Made by a program: the position numbers and the translations under genes
The notes under the pieces: model-generated
What the model was told of the DNA's origin: nothing
What the model saw: the letters and a program-made list of their open reading frames with translations, nothing else
Database searches by the model: none
Shown here: positions 8,103 through 16,391 of the stretch, piece by piece
How the letters are laid out: each line of letters begins with the position of its first letter
Position numbering within the stretch: the stretch's first letter is position 1
NCBI RefSeq assembly: GCF_030268085.1
Contig: NZ_BSDE01000003.1
Coordinates: 124,001 to 188,000 of the forward strand
DNA: 64,000 nt
Source: Geothrix limicola
Lineage (GTDB): Bacteria; Acidobacteriota; Holophagae; Holophagales; Holophagaceae
Reading direction: 5' to 3'

Positions 8103-8726
8103 ATGACGCCCCGCCTCGGCATCGACTTCGACAACACGATCATCTGCTACGACGCGGTGTTCCACCGCCTGGCCGTGGAAGCGGGGTTGTTGTCCCCGGA
8201 AGCACCCCCACGCCAAAAGGCCGTCCGCGACGCCGCGCGACGATCTCCCGAGGGCGACGTGGCTTGGCAGCGCCTCCAGGGCCAGGCCTATGGTCCGCGC
8301 ATCCAGGAGGCGACACCCGCGCCCGGCATTCTGGCCTTTCTGTCGAAGGCCCGACGTGCCGGATTCGAGGTCCACATCATCAGCCACAAGACCCGCTTCG
8401 CCTCCATCGATCCCACGGGCACGGACCTGCAGGCGGCCGCCGCGGCCTGGCTGGCGCGGCACGGTTTCTTTTCGGAAGAGACCGGCCTCGATCCAAGCCA
8501 TTTCCACTGCGGCGTGACGCGGCAGGAAAAGGTGGCCCTGATCCGGAATCTCGGCTGCACCCACTTCGTCGATGACCTGGTGGAGACCTTCCGCGAAGCC
8601 GCCTTCCCATCCACCGTCCAGCCCATCCTGTACGCACCCGGCGGAGAGCCTGCGCCCGAGGACCTGCCCCACCTTTGGGTGGCCCGCTCCTGGGACGAGG
8701 TCGCCCGAAGGATCCACCTTGTCTAG
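8103..8726 (+). CDS. HAD-superfamily hydrolase-like protein
   Basis: 207 residues. HAD motif I is GIDFDNTIICYD near the N-terminus, motif II is probably HIISHKT (~97), motif III is the Lys of TRQEKVALI and motif IV is HFVDDLVE. All four catalytic elements are therefore present. The ribosome site GGAG sits about 6 bases before the ATG. Its last eight bases overlap the next gene. It is not GmhB, which is encoded separately at 13008-13595; within this operon it could dephosphorylate another phosphosugar intermediate. Substrate unknown. Confidence 0.75.
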   Translation: MTPRLGIDFDNTIICYDAVFHRLAVEAGLLSPEAPPRQKAVRDAARRSPEGDVAWQRLQGQAYGPRIQEATPAPGILAFLSKARRAGFEVHIISHKTRFASIDPTGTDLQAAAAAWLARHGFFSEETGLDPSHFHCGVTRQEKVALIRNLGCTHFVDDLVETFREAAFPSTVQPILYAPGGEPAPEDLPHLWVARSWDEVARRIHLV

Positions 8727-9759
8727 TCCGGCCCTGTCCCTGGGCGCCGCGGCGCGGCTGGCCGGAAGCCCCGTGCGGGCCCTGAAGCCCCTGGGTGGCG
8801 GGCGGAACAGCCAGGTCTACCGGCTGGAGACCGAGGAGGACCGCGTCTTCGCGCTGAAGGCCTACTTCCGCCACGCGGGTGACCCGCGGGACCGCCTCGG
8901 CACGGAGTTCAGCGCCCTGCGCTTCCTTTGGGAACGCGGCCTCCGCTGCGTGCCCCAGCCCCTGGCCATGGACGCGGAAGCGGGGCTGGGCCTCTATGAA
9001 TTCATCGAGGGGCGGCCCCAGCCCCAGCCGGCCGAAGCCGATCTGGACGCGGCCTGGGGCTTTCTCGTCGGCCTCCGGGATCTGGCCTCCGACCCCGCGG
9101 CCCGGAGCCTCCCCGAGGCTTCGGAAGCCTGCTTCTCCCTGCGCGACGTGGCCCAGAACATCCAGTCGCGGCTGGACCGCCTGGGCGCCGTGGACTCCCG
9201 GCTGGCTCAGGAATCGGGGCTCGCGGCCTTCCTCAACCGGGATCTGGGACCCGCCTGGCTGGAACTCCTGGATGACTGCCAGGGGGTCTGCCTCCGCTCC
9301 GGCCTCGCCTTCGATGCGCCCCTGCCCCAGGCCCAGCGCACCCTGAGCCCTTCGGATTTCGGCTTCCACAACGCCTTGAAGCGGGCCGAGGGCATGGTCT
9401 TTCTGGACTTTGAATACTTCGGGTGGGACGATCCGGCCAAGATGCTGGCAGATTTCCTGCTGCACCCCGGCATGGAGCTGACGCTCCGCCAGCGCCAGCG
9501 TTTCGCCGCCGGGCTCATCGACCACCTGGACCTCGACACCCTTCCCCTTCGCACGCGCCTCAGCTTTCCCCTCTTCGGCATCAAGTGGTGCCTCATCCTT
9601 CTCAATGAATTCCTCAAGGGCTCCCTGGACCGGCGCGCCTTCGCCGATTTCGAGGCCCGCGGCGCCGAGGAACGCCAGGCCCAGCAACTGGAGAAGGCCC
9701 GACTCAAACTCCGACACCTCCTGGATGACCATGCCCACTTCCCCTACTTCCCCCTTTAG
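8719..9759 (+). CDS. Aminoglycoside phosphotransferase (APH)-fold kinase-like protein
   Basis: 346 residues from a TTG start supported by an AAGGA ribosome site six bases upstream, with no good ATG nearby; it overlaps the preceding gene by 8 bases. The glycine-rich loop LGGGRNSQVYRLE and FALKAYF (ATP-contacting Lys) open a small-molecule kinase fold. The catalytic loop reads SPSDFGFHNAL where the family normally has HGDxxxxN, so the His-Gly are replaced but the Asp and Asn remain. The metal-binding region is FLDFEYFGWDDPAKMLADF. Likely phosphorylates a sugar or similar small molecule; substrate unknown. Confidence 0.7.
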   Translation: MSSPALSLGAAARLAGSPVRALKPLGGGRNSQVYRLETEEDRVFALKAYFRHAGDPRDRLGTEFSALRFLWERGLRCVPQPLAMDAEAGLGLYEFIEGRPQPQPAEADLDAAWGFLVGLRDLASDPAARSLPEASEACFSLRDVAQNIQSRLDRLGAVDSRLAQESGLAAFLNRDLGPAWLELLDDCQGVCLRSGLAFDAPLPQAQRTLSPSDFGFHNALKRAEGMVFLDFEYFGWDDPAKMLADFLLHPGMELTLRQRQRFAAGLIDHLDLDTLPLRTRLSFPLFGIKWCLILLNEFLKGSLDRRAFADFEARGAEERQAQQLEKARLKLRHLLDDHAHFPYFPL

Positions 9760-10585
9760 CCCACCCACCTCCAGGCCGAGCCTCGACCGGAGGTCCAAGG
9801 ACCTGCGCACCCTCGTGCTCCGCGCCTTCGGCGCCGGACGCCGCGGGCACCTCGGCTCGGCCTTCTCCCTCGTGGAGATGCTGCGCGTGCTCTACGACGA
9901 CGTACTGCGTTTCGACGCCACCAAGCCCCTGTGGGAGGGCCGCGACCGCATGATCCTCTCCAAGGGCCATGGCTGTCTGGCGCTCTACGCCATCCTCGCG
10001 GACAAGAGCTTCTTTCCCGAATCGGAGCTGATGAAGTTCTGCCACATCGACGGCAAGCTCGGCGGCCATCCCGAACGCGGCAAGGTGCCCGGCGTCGAAG
10101 CCTCCACGGGCAGCCTGGGTCACGGCCTGTCCATCGGCGTCGGCATGGCCCTCGCGCTACGGGCGCGGCCCGAAGCCGGCCGAGTCTTCGTCATCGACAG
10201 CGACGGTGAGTGCAATGAAGGCTCGCTCTGGGAGGCCGCGCTGTCGGCTTCCAAGCACCGGCTGGAGAACCTCACGGTCCTCGTGGACTACAACCACATG
10301 CAGTCCTACAGCACGACGGCCGAGGTCCTCAACCTCGAGCCCATGGCCGACAAGTGGCGCGCCTTCGGGTTCGCGGTGAAGGAAGTGGACGGCCACGATG
10401 TGGCGTCGCTGCGCGAGGCGCTCAAGGCGACGCCCTTCGAGCCGGGCCGCCCCAGCGCGCTCATCTGTCACACCGTGAAGGGCCGGGGCGTGCCGCTGCT
10501 GGAGTGGAACGCCGCCTGGCACCACAAGAACAAGGTCACCGACGAGGAAGTCGCGACCCTGCTCGCCGCGCTCGAGGAGGCCTGA
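9725..10585 (+). CDS. Transketolase, N-terminal (TPP-binding) subunit
   Basis: 286 residues. GHLGSAFSLVEML, ILSKGHGCLALYAIL, GSLGHGLSIGVGMALA and the TPP/Mg motif DSDGECNEGS...VDYNH are all characteristic of the first half of transketolase. Transketolase moves two-carbon ketol units and makes sedoheptulose-7-P from pentose phosphates. The start is uncertain: ATG at 9725 or 9731, both overlapping the end of the APH-like gene. Encoded as a separate polypeptide, with the partner half starting at the overlapping ATG at 10585. Its place next to GmhA and kinase genes suggests a dedicated source of a long-chain ketose phosphate. Confidence 0.88.
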   Translation: MTMPTSPTSPFSPPTSRPSLDRRSKDLRTLVLRAFGAGRRGHLGSAFSLVEMLRVLYDDVLRFDATKPLWEGRDRMILSKGHGCLALYAILADKSFFPESELMKFCHIDGKLGGHPERGKVPGVEASTGSLGHGLSIGVGMALALRARPEAGRVFVIDSDGECNEGSLWEAALSASKHRLENLTVLVDYNHMQSYSTTAEVLNLEPMADKWRAFGFAVKEVDGHDVASLREALKATPFEPGRPSALICHTVKGRGVPLLEWNAAWHHKNKVTDEEVATLLAALEEA

Positions 10586-11520
10586 TGCGCAAGACAAGTC
10601 TGGATAGCGTCTACGAGCTGGCCAAGCAGGACAAACGCATCGTGTTCATCGGCTCGGACATCGGGGCCGGCACCCTCGACGAGTTCAAGGCCGAGATGCC
10701 CAACCAATTCTTCATGGAAGGCATCAGCGAGGCCCACGTGGTGGGCATGGCCGCGGGCATGGCGCTGGAAGGGAAGATCGTCTACATCAACACCATCGCC
10801 ACCTTCCTCACGCGGCGCTGCTACGAGCAGGTCGCCCTGGACTGCTGCCTCCACAAGACCCGCGTGCGACTCATCGGCAGCGGCGGCGGCCTCGTGTACG
10901 CACCCCTCGGGCCCACGCACCTCGCCGTCGAAGACATCGCCATCATGCGCGCCCTGCCGGGCATGACGATCCTCGCCGCGGCCGATGCCGAGGAAATGAA
11001 GCGCATGATGCCGCACACCGTGGACATTCCCGGCCCCGTCTACATCCGCCTGGGCCGTGGCGGCGATCCCGTCGTCACGGATCCCACGGATCCCTTCGAG
11101 ATCGGCAAGCTGTTCCTCCTGAAACCCGGGAAGGATGTCCTCCTCATCACGACGGGCACCATGTCCAAGATGGCCCTGGATGCGGCCGACCTGCTGCGCG
11201 CCCAGTCCCTCGACGCCGGCGTGCTCCACGTGCCCACCCTCAAGCCGCTGAACGTATCTGGGCTCATCGCTCAGATGGCGGAGATCCCCGTGATCCTCAC
11301 CCTCGAAGAACACTCCGTGATCGGCGGACTCGGGAGCGCGATCTCCGAGATCCTGGCGGAGGCCGCCTTCACGCCGGCCAAGCGCTTCAGGCGTCTCGGT
11401 CTGCCCGATGCGTTCTGCGAAAACTACGGCTCCCAGGCCAGCCTGATGGCCAAGCAGGGTCTCAGCGTCGAACGGGTGGCCCAGCAGGCGCTGGAGTTGG
11501 CGGCCGGCGCGAGGGTTTGA
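10585..11520 (+). CDS. Transketolase, C-terminal (pyrimidine-binding and C-terminal) subunit
   Basis: 311 residues. FMEGISEAHVVGMAAGMAL holds the catalytic Glu region of the pyrimidine-binding domain; GPTHLAVEDIAIMRALPGM is the conserved His/Glu loop; GPVYIRLGRGG follows; and LITTGTMSKMALDAADLL with LEEHSVIGGLGSAI marks the C-terminal transketolase domain. The start overlaps the TGA of the N-terminal subunit by one base, consistent with a 1:1 complex. Split transketolases of this type occur in several nucleotide-sugar clusters and in central metabolism. The location argues for the former. Confidence 0.88.
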   Translation: MRKTSLDSVYELAKQDKRIVFIGSDIGAGTLDEFKAEMPNQFFMEGISEAHVVGMAAGMALEGKIVYINTIATFLTRRCYEQVALDCCLHKTRVRLIGSGGGLVYAPLGPTHLAVEDIAIMRALPGMTILAAADAEEMKRMMPHTVDIPGPVYIRLGRGGDPVVTDPTDPFEIGKLFLLKPGKDVLLITTGTMSKMALDAADLLRAQSLDAGVLHVPTLKPLNVSGLIAQMAEIPVILTLEEHSVIGGLGSAISEILAEAAFTPAKRFRRLGLPDAFCENYGSQASLMAKQGLSVERVAQQALELAAGARV

Positions 11521-11531
11521 TCGGGGGCACC

Positions 11532-12290
11532 ATGGATCTGGGCATCGCAGGAAAGCGGGTGCTGGTGACCGCCGGCAGCCAGGGGCTGGGGCGCGTGGCG
11601 GCCCTGGCCTTCGCGCAGGAAGGCTGCCGTGTGGCGGTGATCGCCCGCGACCAGGCGAAGCTGGACCAACTGCTGAACGAGCTCGGAGGCCCCGGCAAGG
11701 GGCACGCCGTCCTCAGCGCGGACCTGATGGAACCCCAGGCGCCGGCGCGGGCCCTGAAGGCGCTCGTGGCGCAGGGCGGCCCCTTCGACATCGTCATCCA
11801 CAACCTCGGCGGCACCCTGGGCCTGAAGGATCCACTCTCAGCCCCTGAACGCTGGGCCGAGGTCTGGCGCTTCAACGCCGGCATCACCATCGAGCTCAAC
11901 AACCTCGTCATCCCCGCGATGGAAGAGCGGGGCTGGGGCCGCATCGTCCACATATCCTCCACGGCGGCGGAATCCGCCCGGGGATCCGTGCCCTACGCCG
12001 CCGCCAAGGCCTTCCTCAACACCTACGTGAAGGGCGTCGGGCGGGCCTACGCCTCCAAGGGCCTCGTCCTCTCCGCCATCATGCCCGCGGCCTTTGAATC
12101 CGAAGGCGGCCACTGGGCTCGGGTGCGGCGGGACAATCCGGCCCTGGTCGAGGACTATGTCCGCCACCACCACGCCATCGGTAGGCTGGGCACCCCGGAG
12201 GACATCACGCCCTTCCTCCTCTTCATGGCCTCCACCCACGTCACCTTCGCCACCGCCGCCGTCTTCGCCGTGGACGGCGGCAGCATGTAG
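11532..12290 (+). CDS. Short-chain dehydrogenase/reductase (classical SDR)
   Basis: 252 residues. The cofactor loop VLVTAGSQGLGRVAAL (TGxxxGxG type with Ala in the second position), HNLGG (usually NNAG), the catalytic Ser in HISSTAAES and YAAAK (Tyr ~155) are all present. VFAVDGGSM at the C-terminus is typical of classical SDRs. The ATG at 11532 follows a CGGGGG ribosome site; a TTG at 11517 overlapping the upstream stop is the alternative. Last gene of the plus-strand sugar operon, ending 7 bases from the convergent nucleotidyltransferase gene. Probably an oxidation or reduction step on a sugar intermediate. Confidence 0.85.
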   Translation: MDLGIAGKRVLVTAGSQGLGRVAALAFAQEGCRVAVIARDQAKLDQLLNELGGPGKGHAVLSADLMEPQAPARALKALVAQGGPFDIVIHNLGGTLGLKDPLSAPERWAEVWRFNAGITIELNNLVIPAMEERGWGRIVHISSTAAESARGSVPYAAAKAFLNTYVKGVGRAYASKGLVLSAIMPAAFESEGGHWARVRRDNPALVEDYVRHHHAIGRLGTPEDITPFLLFMASTHVTFATAAVFAVDGGSM

Positions 12291-12297
12291 GCGCGGT

Positions 12298-13011
12298 TCA
12301 GGGGATGCCGGGGAATTCGGCCCGGGCGCGTTCCAGACGGTCTGGCGAATCGATGGCGCAGCGGTATCCGCTCAGGGGAAACCCGTAGACGCGCCCTTCC
12401 GCGATGAGGTCGGGGAAGACGTCGCGCGGGAAATCCTGGATACCCCCTTCCGCGATGCGCGAAAGGATGGAGGGATCCAACACGTAGATCCCCGAATTCA
12501 CCCAAGGGGACTCGACGCCCATCCGTTCGCGGTCATCGGGCCGCTCCAACAGCCGCGTCACGCGAAAGGTTTCGTCCAGCACCACGACGCTGTTAGAGCT
12601 GGCCCGCTGGTGCAGCAGCAACGTGGCCAGGGCGCCCGTCCGCCGGTGGGCGGCCACCATGGCCCCGAGATCCTGATTCGTGAGGATGTCGCCGTAGTGC
12701 AGGAGGAAGGGTTCGTCGCCCTGCAGGTGAGCCGCGGCATTCCGCGCGCTCCCCGCCGTGCCCAGGAGCTGGGTTTCAGGCACATAGGTGATGCGCAGGC
12801 CCAGGGCGGAACCGTCGCCGAAGTGATCCCGGATGACCTGCGGATGGTGGAAGAGATTCAGCACCACCTCGCGAAACCCGTGGCGCGCGAGGTTTCGCAG
12901 GATGTGCTCGAGGATCGGGCGGCCCTGCACCATCAGCATGGGCTTGGGGCAGTCCTTCGTGAGCTCCCCCATGCGGCTTCCCGCACCCGCCGCCAGCACC
13001 ATCGCCTTCAT
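12298..13011 (-). CDS. hddC: Sugar-1-phosphate nucleotidyltransferase (HddC-like)
   Basis: 237 residues. The N-terminal signature MKAMVLAAGAGSRMGEL...CPKPM is that of the NTP_transferase family; HYGDILTNQDL carries the metal-binding Asp; WVNSGIYVLDP is the conserved sugar-binding region. Short single-domain members adjacent to GmhA and GmhB are usually D-glycero-D-manno-heptose-1-P guanylyl- or other nucleotidyltransferases (HddC). The start overlaps the stop of the GmhB-like gene (ATGA), coupling phosphatase and transferase, consecutive steps of the pathway. The base of the nucleotide (GTP, ADP or CTP) cannot be read from the sequence. Confidence 0.82.
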   Translation of the reverse strand: MKAMVLAAGAGSRMGELTKDCPKPMLMVQGRPILEHILRNLARHGFREVVLNLFHHPQVIRDHFGDGSALGLRITYVPETQLLGTAGSARNAAAHLQGDEPFLLHYGDILTNQDLGAMVAAHRRTGALATLLLHQRASSNSVVVLDETFRVTRLLERPDDRERMGVESPWVNSGIYVLDPSILSRIAEGGIQDFPRDVFPDLIAEGRVYGFPLSGYRCAIDSPDRLERARAEFPGIP

Positions 13012-13595
13012 CGTTCCTCCAGGATCCAGGTGGCAGCCTCCGTCAGGGAGGCGCAGACGAAGGCCGGAACGATCCCCGGATCGAGCGCCTCCGCCGTTTC
13101 GATGGGCCGGTCCGCGTGGCGGCCCGACTGGACCCAGATGCCCAGGCATCCGGCCCGGTGACCCGCCTGCAGGTCCGTCGGGCGGTCCCCCACCATGTAG
13201 CTGGATGCCAGGTCCAGCCCCAGATCCTCGGCCGCCTTCAGCAGCATCCCGGGGCGCGGCTTGCGACACCCGCAGTCCACGCGGTATTCCGGGAGCGTGG
13301 CCGAGGGATGGTGGGGACAGTAGTAGAACCCGTCGAAGGCCGGCGCGCCCTGCGCCTGCAGCCGAGCCTCCAGCGTTTCCTGGAGGCGCCGCATCCCGGC
13401 CTCGCTGAGCAGGCCACGGGCCACCACGGCCTGGTTGCTCACGACGACCAGAGCGAACCCCGCGCGATGCAGGCGCGCCAGGGCCTCGGGCACGCCCTCG
13501 TAGATCCGGATGTCTTCTGCGTCCACCAGCAGGCCGCGGTCCTCCACCAGCACGCCATCCCGGTCCAGGAAGACGGCCCGGCGTCGAATCCCCAT
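13008..13595 (-). CDS. gmhB: D-glycero-D-manno-heptose-1,7-bisphosphate 7-phosphatase-like (GmhB, HAD family)
   Basis: 195 residues, the size of GmhB. HAD motif I is AVFLDRDGVL, motif II VVVSNQAVVARG, and motif IV MVGDRPTDLQAG. The zinc-binding loop typical of GmhB and the histidinol phosphatase family is present as YYCPHHP followed by DCGCRKPRPG (Cys-x-His pattern and Cys-x-Cys). GmhB removes the 7-phosphate to leave heptose-1-P for the nucleotidyltransferase encoded next. Histidinol-phosphate phosphatase is the closest alternative, but the neighbouring HddC-like gene favours GmhB. Confidence 0.85.
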   Translation of the reverse strand: MGIRRRAVFLDRDGVLVEDRGLLVDAEDIRIYEGVPEALARLHRAGFALVVVSNQAVVARGLLSEAGMRRLQETLEARLQAQGAPAFDGFYYCPHHPSATLPEYRVDCGCRKPRPGMLLKAAEDLGLDLASSYMVGDRPTDLQAGHRAGCLGIWVQSGRHADRPIETAEALDPGIVPAFVCASLTEAATWILEER

Positions 13596-13608
13596 CCTCG
13601 GCTGCCCC

Positions 13609-13995
13609 TCAGTAGGATTGATAGGATTTCTCCTCGATCAGATCGGAGCCCAGCAGCTCGTTGATCCTGCGTTTGACCTGCGCGCGGAGATCGTTCTGCC
13701 GGTAGACGGCGCGCGCCAGTTCGATGAAGCGCGCATCAAAGGCCCGTTGGCGCTCGCAAAGACGGATCTCGTCCTCCACCTCCCACAGAGCTTCGTTGAC
13801 GGCCTTCAGCTCCGCTTCGCAGGCCGCGAGATCCGGATGGGCGGCGTGGGCCTGCTCGCGCAGCGGCCGGAGGGCCTCCAGCTCGCGCCGCACGTTGGCC
13901 ACCTTGGCCGCATCCTGGATCCGCTCCGCCTTGATCAAGAGGATCGTCACCTTGTCGATCAATTCGCCCCAGGAAACCGGCGCCAGCACGGACAT
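13609..13995 (-). CDS. DUF6165-like small protein
   Basis: 128 residues, starting MSVLAPVSWGELIDKVTIL. The N-terminal PVSWGELIDKxTIL-IKxERI pattern matches my recollection of the DUF6165 family, small proteins often found next to TPR/glycosyltransferase genes. The middle is strongly helical and charged, likely coiled coil. The ATG at 13995 has a GAGGTG ribosome site 5-7 bases upstream; a GTG at 14001 is the less likely alternative. It leads the three-gene minus-strand unit with GmhB and HddC and is divergent from the TPR-GT9 gene. Function unknown. Confidence 0.75.
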   Translation of the reverse strand: MSVLAPVSWGELIDKVTILLIKAERIQDAAKVANVRRELEALRPLREQAHAAHPDLAACEAELKAVNEALWEVEDEIRLCERQRAFDARFIELARAVYRQNDLRAQVKRRINELLGSDLIEEKSYQSY

Positions 13996-14096
13996 CAGCA
14001 CACCTCATACCCAGGCCAGGACCTGCGGCTCCGGGCAGGTTCGATTCTAAGGCGCACGGGCAGGATTCTCCCTTAATTCCAATCCAGTACGCGCCT

Positions 14097-15593
14097 ATGG
14101 TGGTAAGCAAACACCCATGTCCTCATGAGGGTCTCTTGCACACCCATCCATCCGACAGTCTCGAGACCGCCCGCAGCCTGGATCTGGCGGGAAAATCCGA
14201 AGAGGCCCTCGCGGCCTTCCGGGCCTATCTGCAGGCCCACCCCGAAGTCGTCGAAGGCTGGGTGGATTGCGCGGGGCTGCTGCTGGGACTCAACCGGTTG
14301 GACGAGGCTGAGGCAGCCTGCGAAGCCGCGCTGCGCTTGGATTCCAGCCACTACGGCGCCCTCACCTATTTCGCCGGGATCCGCATGAACCAGGGCCGCC
14401 TCGACGAATCCGAAGCCCTCTTCCGCCGCGCGATCTTGCTTGAGCCGCGGCGCTTCGCCGCGCGCCTGATGCTGTCGGACTGCCTCGTGCGGAAGGGTGA
14501 TCCCGACCAGGCCCGGGCCCTGCTGGACGACGTGCTCGAGCAGGATCCCAGCCACGCCATCGCCATGGACAAGCGCAGCACGCTCATGGCCCTCCAGGGC
14601 GACTGGGCGGGGCTGCGCAAGAGCATGATGCGCCAGGTGGCGCGCTATGCGGGCGCCGAGGCGGACTACGTGTCGAGCCACCTGGACCTGATGTTCGGGG
14701 ACATGCCCGGAGGCTGGCAGAGGTTCGAATCCCGCCTCGACATTCCGAACCGGCCCCAGCCCGAACACACCCGGACCAAACCGCGCTGGATGGGCGAGCC
14801 CCTGGCGGGCAAGACCCTGCTCCTCACCTGGGAGCAGGGCTTCGGCGACACCTTGATGTTCCTCCGCTACGCGCCCCTGGCCAAGGCCCTGGGCGCCACA
14901 GTGCTCGTGGAGGTCCAGCCGCCCCTGGCCGAGCTGGCGGCCACCTGCCCGGGCATCGATCAGGTGCTGGTCCCCGGAGAGCCGGCACCCTCCTTCGATG
15001 TCCACGCCTCCCTGCTCTCCCTGCCCGCCCTCTTCGGCACGGACCTGGAGTCCATTCCCGCCGAGGTGCCCTACCTCCGCGTGCCGGACACCGTGCCCGA
15101 ACGCCGCAAGATCATCGACCAGGTGAATGCCTCCGGAGATCGGGTGCGCATCGGCATCTGCTGGGCCGGCAGCGAGCGGCACGCGAAGGATGCCAAGCGC
15201 TCTCTTCCCGCTTCGGCCCTGGCGCCGCTGAGTGCGCTGGGCGACGTGGCCTGGTACAACTTCCAGTTCGAGGCCAAGGAGGTGCCCCCCCTTCCGGGCC
15301 TCATCAACATGGGTCCGCTGCTGGCGGGCTTCACCAACACGGCCTTCGCCCTCAGCCACATGGACCTGGTCATCACCGCCGACACGGTCCTCGCACATCT
15401 GGCCGGCGCCCTGGGCATCCCTACGCTGCTGCTGCTCTCCTTCATCCCGGATTGGCGCTGGATGCTCGGCCGCAGCGACACACCGTGGTACCCCGCCACG
15501 CGCCTGTATCGCCAGCACACGCCGGGCGACTGGGATTCGGTGCTCCGGCACGTGGTCCAGGATCTGGCGAGCGATCCCGACACGCAGGCCTGA
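14097..15593 (+). CDS. TPR protein with GT9/heptosyltransferase-like C-terminal domain
   Basis: 498 residues. Residues ~20-190 contain four to five TPR units (repeated AL-x-LD/EP patterns). The C-terminal half has features of ADP-heptosyltransferase-like GT-B proteins: TWEQGFGDTLMFLRYAPLAK, VRIGICWAGSERHAKDAKRS, and MDLVITADTVLAHLAGALGIPTLLLL. The last is the donor-binding region of the GT9 family. Such TPR-GT9 proteins are candidates for protein heptosylation. It sits between heptose genes and flagellar genes. Start uncertain: ATG at 14097 has no ribosome site, whereas an in-frame TTG at 14136 is preceded by GAGGG. Confidence 0.82.
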   Translation: MVVSKHPCPHEGLLHTHPSDSLETARSLDLAGKSEEALAAFRAYLQAHPEVVEGWVDCAGLLLGLNRLDEAEAACEAALRLDSSHYGALTYFAGIRMNQGRLDESEALFRRAILLEPRRFAARLMLSDCLVRKGDPDQARALLDDVLEQDPSHAIAMDKRSTLMALQGDWAGLRKSMMRQVARYAGAEADYVSSHLDLMFGDMPGGWQRFESRLDIPNRPQPEHTRTKPRWMGEPLAGKTLLLTWEQGFGDTLMFLRYAPLAKALGATVLVEVQPPLAELAATCPGIDQVLVPGEPAPSFDVHASLLSLPALFGTDLESIPAEVPYLRVPDTVPERRKIIDQVNASGDRVRIGICWAGSERHAKDAKRSLPASALAPLSALGDVAWYNFQFEAKEVPPLPGLINMGPLLAGFTNTAFALSHMDLVITADTVLAHLAGALGIPTLLLLSFIPDWRWMLGRSDTPWYPATRLYRQHTPGDWDSVLRHVVQDLASDPDTQA

Positions 15594-15609
15594 GGCCGCC
15601 CGCCCGAAT

Positions 15610-15915
15610 TCAGGTCGTGCGGAGGTTCGCCTCGTAGCCCCGGAGGGCGCGGCTGCCGCGTTCCTGGGCGTCCAATTCGGCCTTCAACGCGTCCCGCAAC
15701 TTCTCGAAGGGGGGAATCCGCGCTTCGAGCCGAGCCCCCACCGCATGGGCCCTCGCGATGAGCTCAGCCCAGCCGGGGCCCCTCTCCGCCTGGGCCAGGG
15801 CCTGCTGGAATTCAGCGTTCCATTGGGCCAGCCCATCCGGATCCGGATTCCAGGCCGCATCGTCGATCCATTCCTCCATCTGGCAGATGGCGGAAAGAAC
15901 CGCTGCGTCGCTCAT
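15610..15915 (-). CDS. Small protein at FliT position, unknown function
   Basis: 101 residues, starting MSDAAVLSAICQMEEWIDDA. It is mostly alpha-helical and charged in composition, with no recognised motif. The ATG overlaps the FliS stop (ATGA), so translation is coupled to FliS. A small helical protein directly after fliS is where flagellar chaperones such as FliT are encoded in many bacteria, so a FliT-like chaperone is a reasonable guess, not a homology claim. Confidence 0.65.
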   Translation of the reverse strand: MSDAAVLSAICQMEEWIDDAAWNPDPDGLAQWNAEFQQALAQAERGPGWAELIARAHAVGARLEARIPPFEKLRDALKAELDAQERGSRALRGYEANLRTT

Positions 15916-16337
15916 ACGACCCGGTCCCTGACCTGGAAGTCCATGGCCGCGGCCGCGCCGGAAAGCTTGATGTGGAGCTGCTCCCAGGCCTGGCGGATCT
16001 CGCCCATGTGGAAGGACAGGGCCTCGAGGCGCGCGACATCCTTGTTGGCGCTGGCTTCGAAGACTTCCCAGATCCACCAGTCGTAGACCTTCCCGAGGTT
16101 CCCGACCAGCTCTCCGCCTTCTTCGTGGTTCAGCCGCAGGGTCGCCTCGTTGATGATCTCGGTGACCCGGCTCAGGCAGCGCCCCGCCTCCATGTGATTG
16201 CTCTGCTCCATGGCCTTGATGGCCTTCCCGATGAAGCGCTGTCCGGCCTCCATGAGCAGGGCGGCCTGCTGCACGGGGCCGGCGTTCATCACGCGCTGGA
16301 CGAGGTAGGCATCGGTCGGTGGAGCGTATGGTTTCAT
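15912..16337 (-). CDS. fliS: Flagellar export chaperone FliS
   Basis: 141 residues. The start MKPYAPPTDAYLVQRVMNAG followed by PVQQAALLMEAGQRFIGKAI matches the FliS pattern (N/D-AYLxxxVxxASPxxLxxMLYEGALRFIxxA). The remainder is predicted helical. FliS binds the C-terminus of flagellin in the cytoplasm, prevents premature polymerisation and delivers it to the flagellar export apparatus. It lies behind fliD in the normal order flagellin-flaG-fliD-fliS. The usual MLYEGA segment reads LLMEAG, a mild divergence. Confidence 0.88.
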   Translation of the reverse strand: MKPYAPPTDAYLVQRVMNAGPVQQAALLMEAGQRFIGKAIKAMEQSNHMEAGRCLSRVTEIINEATLRLNHEEGGELVGNLGKVYDWWIWEVFEASANKDVARLEALSFHMGEIRQAWEQLHIKLSGAAAAMDFQVRDRVV

Positions 16338-16391
16338 GGCGAATTCCTCTAGAGCCTTTTCGACACAATCAGACCAAGCGATGAGGGCTGA

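Noticed and set aside
14721-14736. tRNA T-arm-like GGTTCGAATCC
   Set aside because: It lies within the TPR-GT9 coding sequence (residues RFES), and no acceptor stem, D-arm or anticodon arm can be formed around it.
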